Source: Pyrococcus furiosus DSM 3638 (GTDB taxonomy: Archaea > Methanobacteriota_B > Thermococci > Thermococcales > Thermococcaceae). From it: a stretch of DNA of 64,000 nucleotides. How positions within the stretch are numbered: position 1 is the stretch's first letter; every line of letters begins with the position of its first letter. Below are positions 42,957 through 52,008 of the stretch, piece by piece. Location of the stretch: positions 739,318-803,317 of the forward strand of contig NC_003413.1 of assembly GCF_000007305.1 (NCBI RefSeq), written 5' to 3'. The notes below the pieces were generated by a model, which was not told the DNA's origin, did not search any database, and was given only the letters and a program-made list of their open reading frames with translations. Position numbers and translations under genes: made by a program.

Positions 42957-43469
42957 TTAAGTATTTTCAGTCTTCTTTTCTATTTTAAGTTTCTTTACTA
43001 CCCTAGCCGGGACTCCAACCGCTATACTATATGGCGGAACGTCTTTAGTTACAACCGATCCTGCCCCTATAATTGAGAACTCTCCTATTGTAACATTTGG
43101 GAGTATAATGGCTCCCGCCCCTATCCATGCGTCATGTTTTATGTGGACTTTTCCAAACACTTCTATTGAAGGATATCTGTCTTTTAAATTTCTGAGATGT
43201 GAATTGTTAGGATGAGAAGTTATCACAATAGTAACATTAGGCCCGATTGCAACTCTATCTTCAATAACTAAATTTTCTTCATATCCGATATCACAAGCCA
43301 TCGTAAACCCTTCATTTATTGCCACATCTTTTCCCACTTTAACCCCGCTCCATCTTAATAGCAGTATCCTAAAACCGTTAGGGAAAACAAATTTTACTGC
43401 TGTTCTACATATTCTACGAAATATTTTCCTTAAAATATTCATGGTATTCACCATCATAGTTGTTTTCAC
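42957..43469 (-). CDS. Hexapeptide-repeat O-acetyltransferase
   Basis: 170 residues. FRILLLRWSGVKVGKDVAIN followed by GPNVTIVITSHPNNSHLRNL, HIKHDAWIGAGAIILPNVTI and [20 protein letters not shown] is the left-handed beta-helix of NodL/MaaT-like acetyltransferases, with the catalytic His in TSHP. It probably O-acetylates a sugar of the glycan. The frame opens with GTG 43469, which overlaps the FemAB-like stop; ATG 43442 after GGTGA is an equally good start and would remove nine residues. Confidence 0.85.
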   Translation of the reverse strand: MKTTMMVNTMNILRKIFRRICRTAVKFVFPNGFRILLLRWSGVKVGKDVAINEGFTMACDIGYEENLVIEDRVAIGPNVTIVITSHPNNSHLRNLKDRYPSIEVFGKVHIKHDAWIGAGAIILPNVTIGEFSIIGAGSVVTKDVPPYSIAVGVPARVVKKLKIEKKTENT

Positions 43470-44509
43470 CCTAAACTACCAAATATCCGGTCGCTAAACT
43501 TCTTATAAATCGGCATTGGCATTTTCCGAATTACTTTTGTTCCAAGCCTATATTTAAGACCGCTCATGTCTAGTATTTTTAAGTCTTTATTTTTCGAATA
43601 ATAACTATAGTACAACTTCTTCTCGATTGTACCCCATCTTCTCTTGAAATCCATCAATCCTCTTTCAACGTTGTAATGTGCTCTTCCAAGATCAAAATAC
43701 TTATACCTACTCAGGCATGCATCTTTTATACTTTTCCAAAGAAATGCGTTATATGGATATAATTTTAAATAATGTGGATGTGCTGCACCGTATCCATAAA
43801 TAACAGTGTCTTTATAATATATCATGATTCCGCCTCCAATAATATTATTTTGATATTTTGCCACGTAAAGGGAAATGTAATCATTCATGAATCTGAATAG
43901 ATTTTTGAAAAATTTCCAAGGATGACAGGGTACACCTATTTTTCTTTTTCCTACACAATTTAAGTCATAAAATTCTTTTAAACTTTCTATATCTTTCGCT
44001 GTATCGACCACAACTCCACTTTTTTCCGATTTTTTTATTGCCCGTCTAACACTTCCCTTATGCAACTGTTTCCACACTTCTTCTATATTTGGATTCAGCT
44101 CTAGAATGTAAGTAGAAAACATATTTTTAGAGAGAAACCGATTGTCCTCCACACGATCTCTAATTTCAAGATAGCTGGCCCCTAAATTCTTATATAAATT
44201 AATCGCTTCACTAATCAAAAAGTTTTTAGTGGCTTTATCACCAACTGGGCCAGAAATATGGGAAAACGGGAGCGAAGATAATCTATTTCCAGTCAGCTTA
44301 CTTTTAACATAAAATAAAGGAAGCATTCCAACAATTAAGTCAGATTCATCCTTAACAAATAAATAATAGGGTTTATACCCAAAACTCTCTTCTAAAGTCT
44401 TTTTCCACTCAGGTGTGTGATATACTGTAGCGTATTCAGATCTGCTTAGGAATTCTTTCCATTCTTTTTCTTTGACTTTATGAGTGACCTCTATCTCAGC
44501 AATATTCAT
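43466..44509 (-). CDS. FemAB-like acyltransferase (double GNAT)
   Basis: 347 residues. EYATVYHTPEWKKTLEESFG, DLIVGMLPLFYVKSKLTGNR, then YGYGAAHPHYLKLYPYNAFL and FDLGRAHYNVERGLMDFKRR WG: the FemAB/GNAT-fold family that transfers aminoacyl groups in bacteria and is found in exopolysaccharide loci (the AHPHYLKLYPYNAFLW segment is the conserved core). Archaea lack peptidoglycan, so the likely target here is an amino sugar or lipid carrier in the glycan pathway. The acyl donor (aminoacyl-tRNA or acyl-CoA) is unknown. Confidence 0.7.
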   Translation of the reverse strand: MNIAEIEVTHKVKEKEWKEFLSRSEYATVYHTPEWKKTLEESFGYKPYYLFVKDESDLIVGMLPLFYVKSKLTGNRLSSLPFSHISGPVGDKATKNFLISEAINLYKNLGASYLEIRDRVEDNRFLSKNMFSTYILELNPNIEEVWKQLHKGSVRRAIKKSEKSGVVVDTAKDIESLKEFYDLNCVGKRKIGVPCHPWKFFKNLFRFMNDYISLYVAKYQNNIIGGGIMIYYKDTVIYGYGAAHPHYLKLYPYNAFLWKSIKDACLSRYKYFDLGRAHYNVERGLMDFKRRWGTIEKKLYYSYYSKNKDLKILDMSGLKYRLGTKVIRKMPMPIYKKFSDRIFGSLG

Positions 44510-44521
44510 TTTTTACCACCC

Positions 44522-45430
44522 TCATTTCAAGTACTGTTTAAGATTCTTTTCTTTTATGCAGCTGCCCAAAAATATTGCTGCTCCAGCTAGAAGAACGATC
44601 AAAGGGATTTCCAATCTTGTTGGATAAATCAAAAATATCAAAAAACTTGTAACAATTAGGGTAAAGCCTAGAAGATACAAAAAACCTAGAAACTTCCTTC
44701 TTTTTACATATTCAACCCAAATTCTCCAAAGAAAAGATCTTAACAAAAGCCAGCTTGTGCGAGCTATGAATTTTGAATACTTTATTTTTGACTTTTCACC
44801 GATCTTGTACCTTATTTTGACAGGAACATTAACAACTCTTAAATTGGCTACACTTGCCTTTATTAGCAAGTCATTTTCAAAAAAGTATCCAGAATCAAGT
44901 TTGTCTAAATCTATTTTTCTCAAAGCATCTGCTTTAATTGCAACGTATCCATTTTGTGGATCATTTATATGCCAGTATCCAGAGGCTATCTTTGTCAATA
45001 TTGTAAGCAGAAAAGTTCCAAAACGTCTCCAGTAGCTCATTTTAAGATCGTAACTCAAAAGAAACCTGTTCCCTTTCGTAAAATCTACTTTTCCTTCAAC
45101 TATCGGATCAAGCAAAGCTGGAAGATCTCTCGGATCCATTTGATTATCACCAGCCATTACAGCCAAAATATCCATACCCTCTTCTAACCCTTTTTTCCAT
45201 CCCGAAACTATTGCGCCTCCAACACCTTTGTTTTTTGCATGTCGAATTAACACTATTCTTTTATCATGCCTCATCATTTCTTCAACGACTTTTGAAGTGT
45301 TGTCCTTACTTGCATCGTCAACGACATAAATTCTGTCGACAAAAGGGGGGATTCCTTTCAGAGTTTCGCCGATTAGTTTTTCTTCGTTGTAAGCTGGTAC
45401 AGCCACTCCAATTTTGTATCCCTTGTACAT
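44522..45430 (-). CDS. Family 2 glycosyltransferase, dolichyl-phosphate sugar synthase type
   Basis: 302 residues. IGVAVPAYNEEKLIGETLKG, VDDASKDNTS, AVMAGDNQMDPRDLPALLDP (metal-binding D-x-D-like GDNQMD) and GNRFLLSYDLKMSYWRRFGT are those of DPM-like enzymes. Two C-terminal helices (about 250-290) anchor it. It probably makes a polyprenyl-phosphate sugar used by a GT-C enzyme outside the membrane, consistent with the GT-C-like gene in this operon. First intact gene of the leftward glycan operon, about 12 bp before the FemAB-like gene. Confidence 0.87.
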   Translation of the reverse strand: MYKGYKIGVAVPAYNEEKLIGETLKGIPPFVDRIYVVDDASKDNTSKVVEEMMRHDKRIVLIRHAKNKGVGGAIVSGWKKGLEEGMDILAVMAGDNQMDPRDLPALLDPIVEGKVDFTKGNRFLLSYDLKMSYWRRFGTFLLTILTKIASGYWHINDPQNGYVAIKADALRKIDLDKLDSGYFFENDLLIKASVANLRVVNVPVKIRYKIGEKSKIKYSKFIARTSWLLLRSFLWRIWVEYVKRRKFLGFLYLLGFTLIVTSFLIFLIYPTRLEIPLIVLLAGAAIFLGSCIKEKNLKQYLK

Positions 45431-45441
45431 TATGACCCCCT

Positions 45442-45651
45442 CTACTTTAGCTCTATCTTCAGTTCAAATGGATCAAAAATAACATCCTCTGGAATTGGAT
45501 TTATGCCGTTATTGATCATCTCACATTTTCTCTCATCAGTATCTACTCCAATCACTTCAAATCCAGAATCAGCGATTACAGCCGCCAGTGGCAAACCAGC
45601 TTTACCCAACCCAACTACGGCTATTTTTATTTCTTCCGTCATGAAACTCAC
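45442..45651 (-). pseudogene. Nucleotide-sugar dehydrogenase, N-terminal fragment
   Basis: 69 residues: IKIAVVGLGKAGLPLAAVIA DSGFEVIGVDTDERKCEMIN NGINPIPE is the NAD-binding start of a UDP-ManNAc/GlcNAc dehydrogenase (WecC-like). The product then reads DVIFDPFELKIELK and stops. This may be the original C-terminal tail after a large internal deletion, or chance. With the 2-epimerase it could once have completed a ManNAcA pathway. Confidence 0.65.
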
Positions 45652-45764
45652 CGATATCAGTTTTATGTTCCTTATTGTTTCTGGGGATAGTACCTTGAGT
45701 TGTCAACATAATTCATTAAATTTTAATTTATTAACATTTCGGCAAGTATTTTTTTCTTTATCTC

Positions 45765-46692
45765 ACCCTAGTTCCCATCAGGTCGTTAGAATTATTAAGT
45801 ACTTAAATTTTTTGATTGGTTGGTGGTTGTTATGAACTTTCAGCAGGAAATCCTGATCATAAAATCCGAAATCTATCCGATAGTCAGCAAACACTACCCG
45901 AAAAACACTCGCAGGGAAGTAATCAGCCTCTACGACCTGATAACCTTCGCAATACTAGCCCACCTGCACTTCGGAGGAGTTTACAAACACGCTTACGGAG
46001 CCCTAATCGAGGAAATGAAACTGTTCCCCAAAATCAGGTACAACAAACTAACAGAACGCTTGAACAGGCACGAAAAACTTCTGCTCCTAGCGCAGGAAGA
46101 ATTATTCAAAAAACACGCCAGAGAATACGTTAGAATACTGGACTCAAAACCCATTCAGACCAAGGAGTTGGCCAGAAAAAACAGGAAGGATAAGGAGGGT
46201 TCTTCAGAAATCATCTCTGAAAAGCCCGCAGTTGGGTTTGTTCCCTCTAAAAAAAGTTTTACTATGGGTACAAGCTGACCTGTTACTCTGATGGGAACCT
46301 GTTGGCTTTGCTGTCCGTTGATCCGGCAAACAAGCATGATGTGAGTGTTGTCAGGGAAAAGTTCTGGGTGATTGTTGAGGAGTTTTCCGGCTGTTTTCTG
46401 TTTTTGGATAAGGGTTACGTTAGTAGAGAACTTCAGGAGGAATTCCTGAAGTTTGGCGTTGTTTACACGCCGGTGAAGCGGGAGAATCAGGTTAGTAATC
46501 TGGAGGAGAAGAAGTTTTACAAGTACTTGTCTGACTTTCGCAGGAGGATTGAGATTTTTTAGGTTTTCTGAGTTTCTTCTGAAGCCGAGCAGGAGTGTTA
46601 GTTTGAGGGGGTTGGTTGTCAGGATTTTAGGGGCGATTCTGGCCGTGAATCTGGACAGATTATACAACTTCACAGATGGTGGGAACTAGGGT
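45765..46692 (+). mobile_element. IS982-family insertion sequence, copy B (about 928 bp)
   Basis: Ends ACCCTAGTTCCCA and TGGGAACTAGGGT as in copy A, with high identity throughout. It lies between the glycan operon and the MoxR cluster. It carries a 5 bp deletion in the transposase gene relative to copy A. No clear target repeat. Confidence 0.88.
45832..46670 (+). pseudogene. IS982 transposase, frameshifted twice
   Basis: From ATG 45832 the frame matches copy A up to KKSFTMGTS at the same A7 run (46249-46255), continues one base back as YKLTCYSDGNLLALLSVDPA NKHD, and ends early in RRIEIF at 46562. Copy A reads RRIETLFSKFSEFLLRPSRS there; copy B has lost five bases (GATTTTTTAGG against GACTTTGTTTTCGAAG). 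So even with slippage at A7 it lacks the C-terminal ~50 residues. Confidence 0.8.
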
Positions 46693-46709
46693 TTTAATTT
46701 ATACTACTT

Positions 46710-47114
46710 TCATTTCCCACTAGTCCAACTTTTAAGCTTTTTTGATTGGATAAAGTAGTCAGGCGATTTTACCGATCCTAAATCCCTCCTCTTCACGGGT
46801 TTAAGGAGCAGAGGCGAGCTTAAAAGCATAACACCCACAACAACCAGAGTTAAATGCTGTACAAAGAGAGAGAGTGCAAATACCAACGAAACTAGGCCAA
46901 CCTCAACCCACTCAAGCTTAAGCTCCCTTCCCAGTACTAACACCGAAATGGCAAACAATACTAGCACCAGCAAACCCTTAACGGATATTAAGCTCTCAAC
47001 TTCAACCTCTCTAACCACAACTATCCCGTAGAAGAAGTAAACTAACAACCCCACATCCCTACTCTTCCTGAGCGCTAAGTAGGACAAACCCAAAAGTACT
47101 AACGAGAGGATCAT
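46710..47114 (-). CDS. Small membrane protein of the MoxR/DUF58 cluster
   Basis: 134 residues with four hydrophobic stretches (LSLVLLGLSYLALRK, GLLVYFFYGIVVV, VKGLLVLVLFAISVLVLG, VGLVSLVFALSLFVQHLTLV VVGVMLLSS) and a basic tail ending in KSWTSGK. It is not recognised as a named family. Its start overlaps the DUF58 gene's stop by 4 bp, so it belongs to that operon, as the last gene. The IS982 copy B lies 18 bp downstream and might have trimmed the original C-terminus. Confidence 0.6.
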   Translation of the reverse strand: MILSLVLLGLSYLALRKSRDVGLLVYFFYGIVVVREVEVESLISVKGLLVLVLFAISVLVLGRELKLEWVEVGLVSLVFALSLFVQHLTLVVVGVMLLSSPLLLKPVKRRDLGSVKSPDYFIQSKKLKSWTSGK

Positions 47115-48355
47115 CCCAACACCTCCAGCACTTCCCTATAATCGGAGGGTCCCAAGTCGAGAGTTGGAACTAGGGAATTGAACCTCCTAATCACCTTCTC
47201 CCTCTCCTTGTACTTTCTGTACAGGAACCTTAACGTTTCCTCATCTAGCTCCCCGGAATAGAAAAGGACGGGATTAGGAGACAAGATCACTATCCTGTGC
47301 TTCTTCTTGGCCATCGCTATGGCCCTGTAGAGGAGCGGTGTGTTGCTCATTAAATCGGAAATTAGTATCAGATGGGAGCTCTCTCTTAGGCTTAGCAAGG
47401 CATCAGCAATACTCCTCCTCTTCCTGGGGAAGAGCTTAAGGAAACCCCTCACCCTTAAACTAATCTCGCCCTTGAAGCTCATCAATCCCCTCACGGGCCT
47501 GAACCTTATCGCCTCCCTTATCTTCTCCAGCTCCCTCCCGGGCTTTACCACCTTGAAGTCCTCGTCCCAGAAGATTATGAGCCCAACCCTCCTCCCTTCC
47601 CTCACTATGAGGGTGGCCAAGTAAAGAGCTAGAGTTGAGGCGTAGTCTATCTTGCTTTTTCTAACCCTTTTCCTCATCTCCCTTGAGGCATCTAAAACTA
47701 TGTAAACGTCACCTTCGCTCTCCCTCAAGAACTCCTTAACAATTATTTTGCCTATTCTAGCACTTGCCTTCCAGTCTATCCTCCTCACGTCATCTCCAGG
47801 CAAATACTCCCTGAGCCCGTAAATTTCCAAGCTCTCAACCCCAATCCTTCCCTTCTTGTAAGCTTCTTTTAGCCTAACCCTCCTCTCCTCCTCCATAGCT
47901 TCCCTTATCGAATCCACTGAGGGGAGAACTTGAATTCTAAAGCTTCTCTCCTCTTCCTCGTAATACAAACCGGCCCTATCCTCAAATCTGATCTTAAACT
48001 TAAGCTCCATCTCACCCTTTGCGAGGGGCTTAACCTTGACCTTCACAACGCTCTCTCCCTTCCTCAAAAATACCCTCCTTTTATCCCCCTCAACGTCCTC
48101 TCCCGAAACCTCAACCTCCAGGAAGCCCTCGCTCCCCCTGTTCACAACACCAACCACAACCTCTCCTGTAATACCTTCCTCAAACCTCTCAGGGATATCA
48201 ACTTTAACGTCGAAGTCTGGATTGAAGCCCCTCCTAGCCTGAACTATGTAAGAGAACAGAACGACCCCAAATAGGACACCACTCAAGTTATTAGATAAAT
48301 AACTATATAGTAGACTCAAGCCTATCAAAGTCCAAAGAAGATCTTCCCTCTTCAT
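47111..48355 (-). CDS. DUF58-domain protein
   Basis: 414 residues. Two N-terminal helices, a beta-rich domain (about 50-145), then the DUF58 core LREYLPGDDVRRIDWKASAR IG near 185 and a vWA-like part with VYIVLDASREMRKR and HLILISDLMS. The MIDAS-like DxSxE (DASRE) is present. DUF58 proteins pair with MoxR ATPases and are thought to help assemble or activate envelope complexes. It overlaps the MoxR gene by 4 bp. Confidence 0.87.
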   Translation of the reverse strand: MKREDLLWTLIGLSLLYSYLSNNLSGVLFGVVLFSYIVQARRGFNPDFDVKVDIPERFEEGITGEVVVGVVNRGSEGFLEVEVSGEDVEGDKRRVFLRKGESVVKVKVKPLAKGEMELKFKIRFEDRAGLYYEEEERSFRIQVLPSVDSIREAMEEERRVRLKEAYKKGRIGVESLEIYGLREYLPGDDVRRIDWKASARIGKIIVKEFLRESEGDVYIVLDASREMRKRVRKSKIDYASTLALYLATLIVREGRRVGLIIFWDEDFKVVKPGRELEKIREAIRFRPVRGLMSFKGEISLRVRGFLKLFPRKRRSIADALLSLRESSHLILISDLMSNTPLLYRAIAMAKKKHRIVILSPNPVLFYSGELDEETLRFLYRKYKEREKVIRRFNSLVPTLDLGPSDYREVLEVLG

Positions 48356-49281
48356 ACCGGCACCTCTACCCTCTCAAGGATCTCCCTGACAACGTCCTCT
48401 CCCTTAACACCTTCAACCTCGTACTCAGCCTTAACCAGCAACCTGTGGGCCAGGACTGGAACAGCTAGAGCTTTAACGTCATCAGGAATCACGTAATCCC
48501 TACCCTCCAGGAAGGCCTTCGCCTTAGCTGCATAAAGGAGGTGCTCGCTGGCCCTTGGTGAGGCCCCAATTATTAGCCTCTCGTCCTTCCTCGTCTCATT
48601 AACTATCTCGTAAAGATAGTGGAGAACCTCATCGCTAGTTCTAACCTTTCTAACTTCCTTAATGGCCTTAAGTATTACATCTTTAGAGAAGACGCTCCTA
48701 ACTTCCCTGAACTCGTTCCGGTCCTTCTTCCTGAGCATCTCAAGTTCCTCATCCTTGTCAGGATAACCTATCTTTATGCTGATCATGAACCTGTCGACTT
48801 GAGCTTCTGGCAGATTGTACACACCTTCGAACTCGAGGGGATTCTTTGTCGCTATGACTATGAAAGGCCTTTCTAAGGGAAAAGTCCTCCCCTCTATGGT
48901 GACCTGCCTTTCCTGCATCGCCTCCAGTAGGGCTGACTGGGTCTTTGGTTGGGCTCTATTTATCTCATCAGCCAACACGACGTTAGCGAAGATTGGGCCC
49001 TTCTTTATCTTCCAGAGCCCGTCTTTCTGGTCAAAGTAAACCGTTCCTGTTATGTCAGCCGGCAATAGATCTGGGGTCAGCTGAATCCTCGAGAACTTTA
49101 AGCCTAGGGCTTGAGCGAAGCTCTTTGCTATTGTCGTCTTGGCAACCCCTGGGATTCCCTCCAAGATGACGTGACCCTCAGATAGTAAAGCTATAGCTAA
49201 GAGCTCTATAACCTCGTCCTTGCCAACTACGGCCTTGTGGACTTCACCCTTGAGCAGCTCAAGGAATCTTTTCCCGTCCAT
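48352..49281 (-). CDS. MoxR-family AAA+ ATPase
   Basis: 309 residues. Walker A is EGIPGVAKTTIAKSFAQAL near 40, Walker B VVLADEINRAQPKTQSALLE near 108, sensor 1 FIVIATKNPLEFEGVYNLPE and the arginine finger region AQVDRFMISI follow, all MoxR hallmarks. It acts as a chaperone-like ATPase with the vWA-type DUF58 partner. ATG 49281 is chosen because GGTGGTTGAA precedes it; the longer frame from 49293 would enclose that site. Confidence 0.92.
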   Translation of the reverse strand: MDGKRFLELLKGEVHKAVVGKDEVIELLAIALLSEGHVILEGIPGVAKTTIAKSFAQALGLKFSRIQLTPDLLPADITGTVYFDQKDGLWKIKKGPIFANVVLADEINRAQPKTQSALLEAMQERQVTIEGRTFPLERPFIVIATKNPLEFEGVYNLPEAQVDRFMISIKIGYPDKDEELEMLRKKDRNEFREVRSVFSKDVILKAIKEVRKVRTSDEVLHYLYEIVNETRKDERLIIGASPRASEHLLYAAKAKAFLEGRDYVIPDDVKALAVPVLAHRLLVKAEYEVEGVKGEDVVREILERVEVPV

Positions 49282-49282
49282 T

Positions 49283-50268
49283 TCAACCACCAACCTCCTT
49301 AACTATCTTCTCAAGTATCCTCCTGTCGTAACCTTCCTTCTCGAGCTTCTCAATTATCTCCTCCACATTAACCTTCTCCTCTTTGACGAGAATCTTGAAC
49401 ACAAACTCCAAACCCTTGTTTATAACGCTATAAGCTAAGCCGCTCTCAAGTGTAAGAGCGATCAAACTGATCGCCAAGACAACGTAAAAGGCCTTCTCCT
49501 TGTCCAAGCTCCTCCTAATTACTATACTCCCAACGTAGTAGGGGTTGAAGTTTGAATGATGGGCCTCATCAAAGTAAACTGGAGGTTTAACGTACTTCTC
49601 GACGAAGTTCTCTATGAACTCCCTGTTCAAGGGAAACATGTCGTTGGTGAACACGCTTGGATCTGAGAATAGGACGAGCCCCCCTTTCCATAGCTGAGCT
49701 CAACTAAAACCGGGTACTGTCCAAAGTTGCTGCCAAGTAAGGTTACCTTGCTAGTAAAAGCTTCACCCTCTCCGCCAGTTATCACCGATGGATAATTCAG
49801 AATTATCTCCTCGACGTTCTTTGCCAGCTCTTGATCCTCTATGTTCACTATTATTGGAAGCCTGTAATCCTTGAAGTAGAGGGGATCAACTGGAACCTTA
49901 CGAGAGAACTTCAACGTTAAGTTCAGCCTTTCAAGTATCTGGTTTCCAGTTCCAAAGTCGTCCATGATTATCACTGTTCCCCCGTTCTCGAGGAACTCCT
50001 TGATCCTCTCAACCTCCAATGCAGAATAACTTAGATCAGGCCCAGCTATTATCAACGTGCCCTCCCTAAAGTCGAAGTTGTTTAGGCTATCTGTTATCGG
50101 AATTACTATGCCTTTTTCTTCGTAAACCAGCTTTGCGAAGCTTGAGAGGCCGTTCCACTTATTATTCAAAATGCTGAACTCGGCGTTAGAAAGGAAAACA
50201 GGGATTGAGATAGGCAATATAAGAAAGCCCAATCCGAAGATGAGCATTATTGCGTAAATAACTCTCAT
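49283..50268 (-). pseudogene. DUF4350-type membrane protein, G-run frameshift
   Basis: The N-terminal frame (IFGLGFLILPISIPVFLSNA, REGTLIIAGPDLSYSALEVE, FLENGGTVIIMDDFGTGNQI) stops after YGKGGSSYSQ. One more G in the G6 run (C6 at 49679-49684 on the plus strand) restores LVLFSDPSVFTNDMFPLNRE, FDEAHHSNFNPYY and a C-terminal helix FYVVLAISLIALTLESGLAY. DUF4350 (ThuA/glutamine-amidotransferase-like) proteins are standard partners of MoxR-DUF58. Either a real indel or a sequencing error; the operon order and overlaps (4 bp with the upstream gene) are normal. Confidence 0.75.
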
Positions 50269-51953
50269 AGCTCCTCACCCAGGATTAGGGTTAACATTAG
50301 GTTCGCCAACGCTCTAAAGAAGGCCTTGATCTCGCTAAGGCTTAACTTTCTACCGGCATAAACTTCCTTCTCGTGACCCATCGTGACCTTAGCTAGGTGA
50401 TCCCAGAAGGGTTTATCCCTGAGGAAGTTCAGTAGTTCCCTGGGGGTGGTGCTCCTCCCGAGGTTGAACTTCCTTATTAGGGTAAAGTAAATGTTCCTAT
50501 ATGAGTCTCTAACCGTAGGTGTTTCCTCAGGCGTCTCCTCCGTTTTAAGGAGCTCCTTTATCTCTTCCTCACTCATCTCAATTCCCTGCATTTTCCTAGG
50601 CTTAAGTTTAAGTAATAGGAAGATAATAAGAAGCAAAAACACCGCAACAGCAATTTCTCTAACTGGGTAAGAATAGACCTCAACAATTACAATGTTGGAT
50701 TTGGCCGGCTCGTACAGTTCATTTCCCTTAAAGTAGGCATAAACCTTATGCATACCAACATCTTTAAGAGCTAGAGTGGCGTTAAAGCTCCCATTTTTGA
50801 CGTCAATGGGAGAGCAATTGTCGTCAACGCAGAGCTCAATGGGCACATCAACGCTAACATTTCCGTAAACCCTGAACTCCTTTCCAGCTCTAACTTTCTC
50901 CCTCTCGGAGGAAATCCTTATTGTAATGGGTAGTCTTAGAATAACTAGCCTCACGTTTGCTTTGCTACTTTCGTAGACATCACTCCCTGGGTAATAAAGG
51001 TTGACTGCGTAGTTCCCATACCTCTCGTATCTAAGCTTTATTGAAAAGCTTCCATTAACGCTTACATTTCCAATTGGAGTCATTAGCTCCCCCTGTATTG
51101 GATTCCCCATGTAATCGACGAGGGAACCATTAACGTATACATCCTGAAAGATTCTCCCGACGACAACCTTAGGGGCTATTATCCTCGTAGGTATCTTAGT
51201 GACGTTTATTCTTATAACGTTCGATTTAACGTTGCCTGCCTCAGCATAGGCAATGTACACCCCTGGGGAGTAAAATATGTAGTCCAGGGAAAATTCCCCT
51301 TCCACTACCTTAACCTTGAAGCTCTCGTTTCCTATGTGAAGTATAACCTCAGAGAAGTTTCTCGCTATTCCATAGAAGGTTACGTTTTCATATATGAAAG
51401 GATTTTCATCTGATACGTAGAGGACAAGCGGTGCATTAACCTTCTTCCTCGCCAAAAACTCGTAGGCTGAAACTAGCTCCTTAACTCTCTCAAGCTTATC
51501 CTTTACCTTGTCCACATTTAACCTCTTTTCTCCGTCCTCAGTTTTAAACTCCAGGCTTTCTATGTTGCTAAGGGCCAATTCGCTCTCGGAAATTCCCTCC
51601 TTCATCATTGCAACTCCGCTGAGCATCTTCCCCTTGAAGAATGCTCTTTGCCCCTCAATTATCTTTCCAATTCCTCTATGGAACTCAAGGAAAGGTGGTA
51701 AAAAATTCCTAAGCCTTTCATTTTGCTCCTCGATTAAAAAGTTTAAAATGGAAGTAAGCCTTTCATAGGAGGTACTATTTAAGTTCTCGTTGAGAACATC
51801 GCCAAGCGACTTGGAGTACAACTCAAGCAAAGCGGAGAAGAATATGTAGTAACCCTCATCACTCTCTCTAACCTCTTTGAGGGGAATCTGCCTTGGTTCA
51901 GCTAATACAGGAGTGATCAGCAGGAATATTAAGAGCAATGAAACCCTCTTCAT
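50265..51953 (-). CDS. Exported Ig-like repeat protein with C-terminal DUF4129-like domain
   Basis: About 562 residues. A signal peptide (KRVSLLLIFLLITPVLA) is followed by a helical region, several Ig-like beta domains (about 180-420, e.g. PTRIIAPKVVVGRIFQDVYV, LPITIRISSEREKVRAGKEF), one membrane helix (IAVAVFLLLIIFLLLKL near 440) and a cytosolic end TPRELLNFLRDKPFWDHLAK, as in DUF4129 proteins. DUF4129 often accompanies transglutaminase-like or MoxR-DUF58 clusters. ATG 51953 is chosen so that the signal peptide starts directly; the frame opens at 51962. First gene of the leftward cluster. Confidence 0.75.
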   Translation of the reverse strand: MKRVSLLLIFLLITPVLAEPRQIPLKEVRESDEGYYIFFSALLELYSKSLGDVLNENLNSTSYERLTSILNFLIEEQNERLRNFLPPFLEFHRGIGKIIEGQRAFFKGKMLSGVAMMKEGISESELALSNIESLEFKTEDGEKRLNVDKVKDKLERVKELVSAYEFLARKKVNAPLVLYVSDENPFIYENVTFYGIARNFSEVILHIGNESFKVKVVEGEFSLDYIFYSPGVYIAYAEAGNVKSNVIRINVTKIPTRIIAPKVVVGRIFQDVYVNGSLVDYMGNPIQGELMTPIGNVSVNGSFSIKLRYERYGNYAVNLYYPGSDVYESSKANVRLVILRLPITIRISSEREKVRAGKEFRVYGNVSVDVPIELCVDDNCSPIDVKNGSFNATLALKDVGMHKVYAYFKGNELYEPAKSNIVIVEVYSYPVREIAVAVFLLLIIFLLLKLKPRKMQGIEMSEEEIKELLKTEETPEETPTVRDSYRNIYFTLIRKFNLGRSTTPRELLNFLRDKPFWDHLAKVTMGHEKEVYAGRKLSLSEIKAFFRALANLMLTLILGEEL

Positions 51954-52008
51954 CTTGACCAAACATTATTTTAGATAACCTTTTAAAAGGATTGCCGATA
52001 GAAATGCC

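Noticed and set aside
46155..46673. 172-residue reverse frame inside IS982 copy B
   Set aside because: It is antisense to the transposase and exists because that gene is frameshifted; no family resemblance.
45721..46701. TTTTAATTTA on both sides of IS982 copy B as a target duplication
   Set aside because: The left copy lies about 35 bp before the element end, so it is not adjacent; AT-rich chance match.
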